Assembly: GCA_022606425.2 (NCBI GenBank)
Contig: JAHDVF020000892.1
Coordinates: 806,001-870,000 of the forward strand
DNA: 64,000 nt
Source of the DNA: Lepidostoma basale
Taxonomy: Eukaryota; Arthropoda; Insecta; Trichoptera; Lepidostomatidae
Direction: 5' to 3'
Of this stretch, positions 57,060 through 64,000 are shown in pieces. How positions within the stretch are numbered: the first letter of the stretch is position 1; every line of letters begins with the position of its first letter. The position numbers were made by a program, and so were the translations under genes. A model generated the notes under the pieces. That model was not told the DNA's origin. It did not search any database and saw only the letters and a list, made by a program, of their open reading frames with translations.

Positions 57060-57345
57060 CACATAAAGCGGAGTCGGTCCTCGTAATGAGATTTCTCCAG
57101 GACGCTCGGTCTGAGCGTGACTTCAATAGATGAACCCTATGATGCCAAGTACTGTCATCTGCACTTCTTGGCCGTTAGACAAAGTTTAAAATATGATCAT
57201 CGTCTCGGCGCATGACATGGCAAAACCATCTCAAATTAAAGCTGCTCCGAATGTGGTGTTGCGGACTTTGTTCAAACTAGTGACGCTTTCAGCCCATCTG
57301 AGCTTCTTTAATTCAGGCATATGGAGATTCTGCCGATGACCCTAT
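57060..57345 (-). mobile_element. LINE C-terminal tail fragment
   Basis: Minus-strand remnants of an RWAES...KVRNTTF-type tail with stops; the class is inferred from motif order only. Confidence 0.35.
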
Positions 57346-57469
57346 TCTATAAATTTAAATCTATTATAAAATATTACTAACAATATTTCAAACATTTAAT
57401 ATCAATACTTTCACATACCCAATATACTCGAACCAAGCAGTTCCTGTGCGTCAATGAGATGAAAGTACT

Positions 57470-57645
57470 GAAAGGCAGCCATGTTCGAAGTACGAACAAT
57501 CGACGAGTGTGCATTTCACGATGTGTGAGTGAAGAAGAGGCGTGAGAATAATATCAGGATAGAACCATGTAGCGATCCACCCTCTATGCCTCTACCCCTC
57601 CGGAAAAATGGCATGATCGTTATTTAGTTAGTTGACTAGTAACGT
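57470..57645 (+). mobile_element. RTE-A LINE 3' end, decayed
   Basis: AAAGGCAGCCATGTTCGAAG, AATCGACGAGTGTGCATTTC and CTACCCCTCCGGAAAAATGG with a TTAG-type tail. Confidence 0.75.
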
Positions 57646-58214
57646 TTTATGGTCTCGACCTGGACATATCCTGTGCACGAAGAATTGAAGCGGAATGGGT
57701 GAAGAAACAAGGAATAAGTGCAGTAGTTACAATCTGTAAATATGCCATTTCTATTCAAGTACTTTGGTATCAGCCCCAGCTTGTGCGAGGGGTAAACTGT
57801 ACCCCTGCAGCGTTGTATAATATATCATTTAGTGGCGCGAACACTTGTCGGCTAGGAATGGATTGGCTCGAGGATTGATGGCCCCTTCTAATGAAATATT
57901 GAACGTTGCATGAAGCTTTCAGAATGCTTTTATATTTTAAATAGGAACCAAGCCAAACGTGTTATTCAGTCAATACAGACGATTACGTCCAATTTCGCCA
58001 CGAAAAACTCAACAGCACACATGTTCTTCGAATCAATTTATCATGCAACAACAAAGCACACATAATTCATCGAAAATAAATATTTAAAAAAAAGCACATA
58101 AATAATAATAAGTGTGTCGATATATGACACGTTGAGATAAATTTCAAAATGGGTTCAATGAATTTATTGTTCTTGTTCAATGACGTAAAACTCCATATTA
58201 AATAATTAATACGA

Positions 58215-58485
58215 ATGAAAACCTACGAAAGGTTCTAAGATCAATTACTGGAAAAACCCTCCGAGATCGTGTCCGCAACGTAGACACAAGAACAACTTGC
58301 GAAATAGAGGATATCGTTCAGTGGAGTAGATCCAGAAGAAGATACTGGAGGGACCATGTAGCCCGAATGGATGGTGACAGTCTTGCATATACAGCCGCTT
58401 ATGAAATCCCCTCCGGACGCTGCCCACCTGGAAGGCCGCCTAGGAGATGTAGGGACAGCTGGATCTCATCATCCGACGAGATATG
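58215..58485 (+). mobile_element. RTE-B LINE C-terminal fragment
   Basis: Codes GKTLRDRVRNVDTRTTCEIE, DIVQWSRSRRRYWRDHVARM and GRCPPGRPPRRCRDSW. It abuts the CR1 tail at 58488; the junction is abrupt. Confidence 0.8.
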
Positions 58486-58487
58486 AT

Positions 58488-59285
58488 TTCTGTGTCACAT
58501 ATCTATCCACCTGGGTGTTCACTTTTTTCAACTGATTCATGGTCGAATACATAACTCTGATATTTTGAATGACTTGACTTTGTTTGTCCCTGACAATTAT
58601 CTGCGACAAAGGCAACATAGATTATTTCACCTGCCACTGTGTAGAACCAATCTACCTAAGGTAATGCCCGTGGGCAGGGCAATAATCCTATTAAACCGCA
58701 TCTCTTCGGATGTGGACATTTTCCACGATAGTGAGGCTACCCTCAGGAAGCATCTATCTCTTATGTATTAAATTGCTATTTGCTTCTCTTCTTATAGGCG
58801 GGCCACACTGTGATAAACAAGCTGGTTTGAAACCAAAATTTGTAAACTGAATGTTATTACTCAAACTTAAACCGTGTTCTAGACGTAGTAAAAACGTAGA
58901 TTTTAGTAAACCATGAGTTAAACCGCGGATGTTTCTGCATACGGTTATCCTTTCAACAAACATGGTACGTTTATCTCTCTTCCTCGCATTATTTTACCCG
59001 GCGTAGAATGAGATAGAAGCCCTATACAATCGATGTTTATCACAGTGTGGCCCGCCTTTTATTGTACAAAAATGTTTATCTTTATCAAACTGTTCTCGAA
59101 TATTTTTTCAAAAATTGTCTTCTGTTTTTCTTTTTTTCTAACTTGCTCTCATTTGTTTTCTTATTATATTATTTGTAATTATTTTTTTAAAAATTGTTAA
59201 TTTTATTTTTGTATATTGTGATTATGAACGATTTGGATTTATTATTCTGTAATGTTTATAATTTTTTGAATAAATTGAATTGAAA
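58488..59285 (+). mobile_element. CR1/Jockey-type LINE 3' end, interrupted by a MITE
   Basis: The frame 58565-58771 gives LFVPDNYLRQRQHRLFHLP and AIILLNRISSDVDIFHDS, close to residues 530-600 of the ORF at 15370. The 3' UTR resumes after the MITE (58795-59058) and ends near 59283 with AATAAATTGAATTGAAAC. Only the last fifth of ORF2 remains. Confidence 0.85.
58795..59058. mobile_element. PIF/Harbinger-like MITE, 264 bp
   Basis: Ends with 24 of 25 matching inverted repeats (GGCGGGCCACACTGTGATAA on each side) and TTA on both sides as target duplication (58792-58794, 59059-59061). No transposase frame. The TTA duplication points to the PIF/Harbinger superfamily; this is inference. It sits in a CR1 3' UTR. 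Confidence 0.88.
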
Positions 59286-59389
59286 CTCACAAATCTATTA
59301 AGAGAAGAAGAATGAAAATTCCTGTTCTCTACAAGTGAATGATATGTTACGCCTGTCTAAGGCATTAAATAAATCATGGGCTGAGGACA

Positions 59390-59500
59390 CAACGAATGAA
59401 GAAGATGGATAAAAATCGCGCACGATATACAAAAATATAGACTATATGAAAAGATCTGTGTATATCCAGCAGTAGAGAAGGCCACAGAGAAGAAGAAGAA
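59390..59500 (+). mobile_element. LINE C-terminal tail fragment
   Basis: WTKIAHDIQKYRLYEKICVY-type tail and a GAAGAAGAAG run; only motif order supports it. Confidence 0.35.
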
Positions 59501-59639
59501 CCCATTCATTGAACTGAATAAACAAATGTATCCATAATTTTAACCACGAGTTAGTTTGCCGCGTCATCAGGGGAGGCGAAATCTCCTCCAGACGACCACA
59601 AGTTGTTTGTGAACATTTCCGAAGTTAGTATACTCATTA

Positions 59640-59800
59640 ATTTATTGGCCACCCCTGGCATTTGAACACGAAACTTCGCGACGGGAGGACGTCTCGGTCT
59701 TGGAATGCCGCAGATGGATTGCACGTCTGGGCGAACCGCGACTTAATACATGCCTACACGCTGCACGCGTCTTACCACAGAGCTACTGGACCGAGAGCTT
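59640..59800 (-). repeat. tRNA-like SINE head, third type
   Basis: Minus strand: CCAGTAGCTCTGTGGTAAGA (A box) and, about 110 bases later, GTGTTCAAATGCCAGGGG (B box). The spacing is long for a tRNA, so it is an altered SINE at best. Confidence 0.35.
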
Positions 59801-60054
59801 TTTAAGTACAATTGTTTTAGCTTTTAATCAATCGCAAGAATCGCTTGATAATAATACCAAAGACAGTACAAATATAATATCAGGAGAACATTAATAAATT
59901 TGGAGATGAACTGGCAAACACGATTAATGGGAAATAAGTAGACATTTGACAACTTTTAAGGCGAACGTGTAACGGTCTTATGGTATATATTTAAAACTTA
60001 TTATTTCAAATGTATATTTTTCTAAATTACATTATTTATTTATTTATAACTTTT

Positions 60055-60728
60055 TTTTAGTTTTAGTATATGAGTTTGTGTATTTAGGTAGTATGTTTAC
60101 AAGAGATGGGAGAGTGGAGAGGGATATTGAAAGAAGGGTTGGGGCAGGTAACAAAGTGAATGGTGCACTTAAAGTTGTCATCGCAAAAAAAACCTATCCA
60201 AAAAAGCTAGAATGGCAGTGCACAATGGTGTTCTTCTACCGACCCTTATGTATGGAAGCGAAGCATGGAACTGGCAAAGGAAGGATGAAAGTAGAATAAA
60301 TGCAGTAGAAATAAGATCTCTTAGACGAATGTGTGATATTCTGTGTATGATAGAGTGTCGAATGAAAATATAAGAAGTGAATGCGGTGCGAATGATGGCG
60401 TCATGAACAAAATAATGAAAGGATCATTAAGATGGTTTGGACATATGGAAAGAATGAATGAAGAAAGAATGGTAAAATAATTATATGTTAATGATGTAAA
60501 TGGAACCAGAAATAGAGGAAGACCGAGGAAAACGTGGCACGATCAAATAAATCAAATATTGAATGTCGGCCATGTGAGGGAGTCAGAGAAATCGACGCGC
60601 GTGCATGACACGATGTATGAATGTTGAGGAAGCGAGAGAAATATGTCAGGAAAGAAAGGCGTGGCAGTCCATTCTTTCTGCCTACCCCTTCGGAGAGACG
60701 GCGTGATGGTTAGTTAGTTAGTTAGTTT
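60055..60728 (+). mobile_element. RTE-A LINE 3' fragment
   Basis: Plus-strand copy coding for VYEFVYLGSMFTRDGRVERD through the C-terminal domain, with frameshifts near 60200 and 60330 and a stop near 60478. It ends GACGGCGTGATGG plus TTAG repeats at about 60728. Confidence 0.9.
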
Positions 60729-60741
60729 ATATTTTTTTTAC

Positions 60742-61265
60742 TAACTAACTAACTACTCATCACGCCGTCTCCACAAAGGGGTAGGCAGAAAGAATGGATT
60801 GCCACACTTTTCTTTCCTGACATATATAGCTATACATCGTGTCATGCGCGCGCGTCGATTTCTCTGACTCCTCACATGGCTGACATTTAATATTTGATTT
60901 ATTTGATCGTGCCACGTTTTCCTCGATCTTCCTCTATTTCTGGTTCCATTTTCATCGTTAACATATAATTTTTTTTACCATTCTTTCTTCATTCATTCTT
61001 TCCATATGTCCAAACCATTTTAATGATCCTTTCATTATTTTGTTCATAACACCATCATTCGCACCGCATTCACTTCTTATATTTTCATTCGACACTCTAT
61101 CATACACAAGAGTATCGACACAGTCATCTTAGAGATCTCATTTCTACTGCATTTATTCTACTTTCATCCTTCTTTTGCCAGTTCCATGCTTCGCTTCCAT
61201 ACATAAGGGTCGGTAGAAGAACACTATTGTGTACTGCCATTCTAGCTTTTTTGGATATGTTTTTG
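60742..61265 (-). mobile_element. RTE-A LINE 3' fragment
   Basis: Minus-strand copy of the RTE-A C-terminal and 3' region, with its ACTAACTAACTAAC tail at 60739-60755. It is more decayed than the copy at 61277 and lies tail-to-tail with the plus-strand copy ending at 60728. Confidence 0.9.
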
Positions 61266-61276
61266 TTTGAAAACTA

Positions 61277-62628
61277 AATTAACTAACTAACTAACCATCA
61301 CGCCGTCTCCCCGAAAGGGTAGGCAGAAAGAATGGACTGCCACACTTTTCTTTCCTGACATATTTCTCTCGCTTCCTCAACATTCATACATCGTGTCATG
61401 CACGCGCGTCGATTTCTCTGACTCCCACATGGCCGACATTCAATATTTGATTTATTTGATCGTGCCACGTTTTCCTCGGTCTTCCTCTATTTCTGTTTCC
61501 ATTTACATCATTAACATATAATTTTTTACCATTCTTTCTTCATTCATTCTTTCAATATGTCCAAACCATCTTAATGATCCTTTCATTATTTTGTTCATGA
61601 CACTATCATTCGCACCGCATTCACTTCTTATATTTTCATTCGGCACTCTATCATACACAGAGTATCCACACATTCTTCTAAGAGATCTCATTTCAACGGC
61701 ATTTATTCTACTTTCATCCTTCTTTTGCCAGTTCCATGCTTCGCTTCCATACATAAGGGTCGGAAAAAGAACACCATTGTGCACTGCCATTCTAGCTTTT
61801 TTTGATAGGTTTTTGTTTGCGATGACAACTTTAAGTGCACCATTCACTTTGTTGCCTGCCCCAACCCTTCTTTCAATATCCCTCTCCACTCGCCCATCTC
61901 TTGTAAACATACTACCCAAATACACGAACTCAACGACTTGCTCCAAATTTTCACCATTTACGCTAATGTTGCAGACTGTCGTGGTTTCTTCCTTTTCAAA
62001 AATCATTACCTTGGACTTATTAACATTCATCATCAGATCATTTCGCATGCATACCTCATACATACAATTCACCAGGACTTGTAGTTCATGCTCGTTGTCT
62101 GCAAGAAGGACAGCGTCATCCGCATACAAGAGACAGCTTACTGACACTCCGCTCATTTTGGCACCTACATCCAACCTTTTCAGCTCTTTCATACATTTGT
62201 CCATATACAGATTAAATAACCACGGGGACATTACGCAACCCTGTTTGACACCTTTATTGATATCGAACCAGGCTGTAAGATCTCCATTTACTCTGACACT
62301 AGCAGTGCTTTCTGTGTATAGCGACTTAATTGCCGTGATCAGTTTTGTACTTATTCCAAATTCAGACAATATTTCCCACAACTTTTCTCTATTAACGTAA
62401 TCATATGCTTTTTGCAAGTCGACAAATGCACAGAAAAGTTTACGGTTTTTGGCCAGAAACTTCTCTGTCAATGTACGAAGTCCAAAAATTTGATCCATAC
62501 ATCCTCTGCCATTCATAAAGGCACCTTGCACATCCCAAACTTTGTCACTCGTCAATTTTCTTACTCTTTCTATTAAAATTCTGCCATAGACTTTACCAAC
62601 GACACTCAAAAGACTAATAGCTCTGTGA
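61277..62628 (-). mobile_element. RTE-A LINE, 5' truncated, with 11-bp target duplication
   Basis: Flanked by the direct repeat TTTGAAAACTA (61266-61276 and 62629-62639). The 3' end on the minus strand has the family ending CGGGGAGACGGCGTGATGG followed by TTAG repeats. Length is 1.35 kb, with the endonuclease and the first part of the reverse transcriptase missing. It sits directly against an older inverted copy. Confidence 0.92.
61503..62609 (-). pseudogene. RTE-type reverse transcriptase, truncated and frameshifted
   Basis: A 368-codon minus-strand frame. It holds AFVDLQKAYDYVNREKLW (motif A), GVKQGCVMSPWLFNLY (motif B) and LLYADDAVLLA (motif C, catalytic YADD), then the thumb and connection region and the C-terminal MYGSEAWNWQKKDESRINAV domain characteristic of lepidopteran RTE-like elements. 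The frame is lost after ERMVKN, in a run of A where the other copies have one more A. The C-terminal remainder (to about 61300) continues in another frame. The 5' truncation removes the endonuclease. It is therefore inactive, though only lightly damaged. Confidence 0.9.
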
Positions 62629-63161
62629 TTTGAAAACTATACATGATTAAAAAAATATTCAAAAGTGTACATGATTGAATGTTAATATTTAGATTTTACA
62701 GTTGAAGATACCTCATTTGGGAATATGTTGATATTAAATAATTGGATCCAGATGTTCAAGTTACTTCTGAAGTGCAATAAATCAATGATCAGTAAGTATA
62801 GCACAATAGTGTCGCTAGATAAAGGTTTGATGGTCCACTCCGAAAGCGCAATCCAACGCCCCCATCAAATATTTAGAGTACCTAACCCTTAGGCAGGCGT
62901 CTGAGACGGTGCTCGAGCCTAGTTGGATATGAATATTGGATCAACTATTAATTAAGAGCTCTCCCAAGAAATTAACCTGATCAATTATTCACATATTCTA
63001 GATCCCGTGGCTGGGATTTGCAGACGGTCACTAATTCTCTACCAACAGTGAGACTCGGCTAATCCTAAGCTAACAGCTGGAGTGAGCAGTACCTTCGACG
63101 CAGGCCAGGGATCCCCGTGTTTGTACTACTGCTGTGCAGAGGCGAACGGTGACATTTATTA

Positions 63162-64000
63162 AAGGCGGGTCACACTGTTTTAAACAAGCTCTCCACATCG
63201 GTCTCCACCAACGGTTTAAAACTGTGTAGACACTTGTTTTAAACCAAAATTCGTTTGACCCTTGTGGACGGACGCGCATGTAAACTGTTGTAAACGGTTG
63301 AAAACACGCATTCTACACGTTTGGCTGTGGATTCCACCAGTCAAGGTCAGTTGCGTAGCGGCGTCGCACGGTGTTTCAAATCTTAATATTACGAGATACT
63401 TTTCATTATTCTGTAAAATAATTATTTTGAAATTTTTATTCTTATAAAATTTATATGTCTGTTGACTTCTACGATAGAAACACATATATCTGTCTATCTC
63501 TCTGTCTTTACATAAAGTAGATATTTAAATAGCGTATTTCGTAAGATTTTTTTTAATATGAGACCGTAAAAGGCCCTTTGCAGCTCGACCTTGAGTATAA
63601 ATATAGAAATAGAAGTATTTTTTTTTATTTTGAATATTAAATTCATAGGTATATATCAATCGGTTAGCGGCGAAACAATACGACTGAACCGGTTTTGTTG
63701 TTGCATGCAATTATGTAGGTAATTTAGGGGTTGAAATTTCAACAAATCGGCCTCAAATTTATTGTGTGAACTGGATGACTAATATTCTTCCCTAAACACT
63801 TATAATTAGCCATTTCCATTTCATTGGGTTTTTACCAAAAGTAGCTCGTAATATCGCACCCTGAAACACCGTTCATCGGTGGAGTGCGGACGTATACGAA
63901 AATAGTGTCTACTGTGGAGAGCTTGTTTTAAACCAAGTGTGGACGCTACACCAACCGTAGGTTCCAAAGCTCTCCACCAAGGTCACCCTTGTGGAGAACT
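63162..64000. mobile_element. Larger element with the same terminal repeat as the 58.8-kb MITE, cut by window end
   Basis: TTA then AAGGCGGGTCACACTGTTTT at the left, followed by AACAAGCTCTCCACATCGG. Near 63920 AGAGCTTGTTTTAAACCAAG is an inverse of the subterminal part. The outer right end is not in the window. The frames inside resemble no transposase. Confidence 0.6.

Larger units (their letters stand above)
40160..64000. other. Gene-free flank upstream of the GC island
   Basis: Contains only repeat-derived coding fragments. Nothing assignable in 40165-40760, 41175-41690, 42800-43130, 43990-44490, 44990-45640, 45700-46370, 46600-47110, 49370-49590, 49925-50160, 51120-51470, 51730-52240, 52950-53300, 53620-54360, 55495-55730, 56085-56310, 57650-58200, 59800-60050 and 62645-63155. 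A weakly LINE-like stretch (minus strand, 54370-54800) is too decayed to place. Confidence 0.6.

Noticed and set aside
60708..60725. TTAG runs as interstitial telomere sequence
   Set aside because: They follow the same RTE-A 3' end in every copy, so they are the element's tail; the unit is four bases, not TTAGG.
61591..62400. Plus-strand 269-codon open frame
   Set aside because: Antisense to the RTE reverse transcriptase; it reads as serine/leucine-rich nonsense typical of antisense LINE frames.

Overview
The window is animal nuclear DNA, AT-rich and dense in repeats. It is almost certainly from an insect and most likely a lepidopteran, for three reasons: the only host gene is an unmistakable insect turtle (tutl) orthologue, the intergenic DNA is filled with RTE- and CR1/Jockey-type LINE fragments of the kind common in moths and butterflies, and base composition is low-GC apart from short islands. 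No bacterial, plasmid, phage or CRISPR feature is present. The species call is inference.

Host gene. Three exons on the minus strand give the 5' part of tutl, a neuronal immunoglobulin-superfamily membrane protein. The signal-peptide exon is at 27828-27982 (ATG at 27927). The first half of Ig domain 1 is at 24028-24161, and its second half plus the start of Ig domain 2 is at 19251-19533. The exon phases fit each other exactly and give 172 codons plus one base. The remaining exons must lie below position 1. A GC-rich island at about 39.42-39.83 kb (perhaps to 40.15 kb) is the best candidate for the promoter and non-coding first exon. If so, most of the window is intron or 5' flank of this gene.

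Repeats. (1) About 19 fragments of one RTE-type LINE, here RTE-A, most with 3' tails of TTAG or TTTG repeats; the longest (61277-62628, minus) keeps a reverse transcriptase with a YADD motif. (2) Four CR1/Jockey-type copies, including a 605-codon open frame at 15370-17187 ending in a short-repeat tail. (3) A second LINE group, RTE-B, and other LINE tails. (4) A tRNA-derived SINE (SINE-1) in about nine copies. (5) A retroposon with a poly(A) tail and 12-bp target duplication (SINE-2), also present as inverted dimers. (6) A short element that ends with the RTE-A 3' tail. (7) DNA-transposon relics: a mariner transposase pseudogene, a mariner-type MITE, and two elements with PIF/Harbinger-like ends. 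(8) Many small foldback repeats sharing a stem followed by GAAAC. Several insertions are nested and give relative ages: CR1 in SINE-1 (15.40 kb), RTE-A in SINE-1 (12.71 kb), CR1 in RTE-A (10.52 kb), SINE-2 in RTE-B (11.9 kb), MITE in CR1 (58.8 kb).

Between the repeats are unique, higher-complexity blocks (for example 6.17, 21.4, 26.5, 30.5, 33.4, 36.5, 40.8, 48.85, 50.4 and 55.85 kb). They have no coding signal and are candidate conserved non-coding elements of the tutl locus. Most short open frames in the window are chance or repeat-derived.
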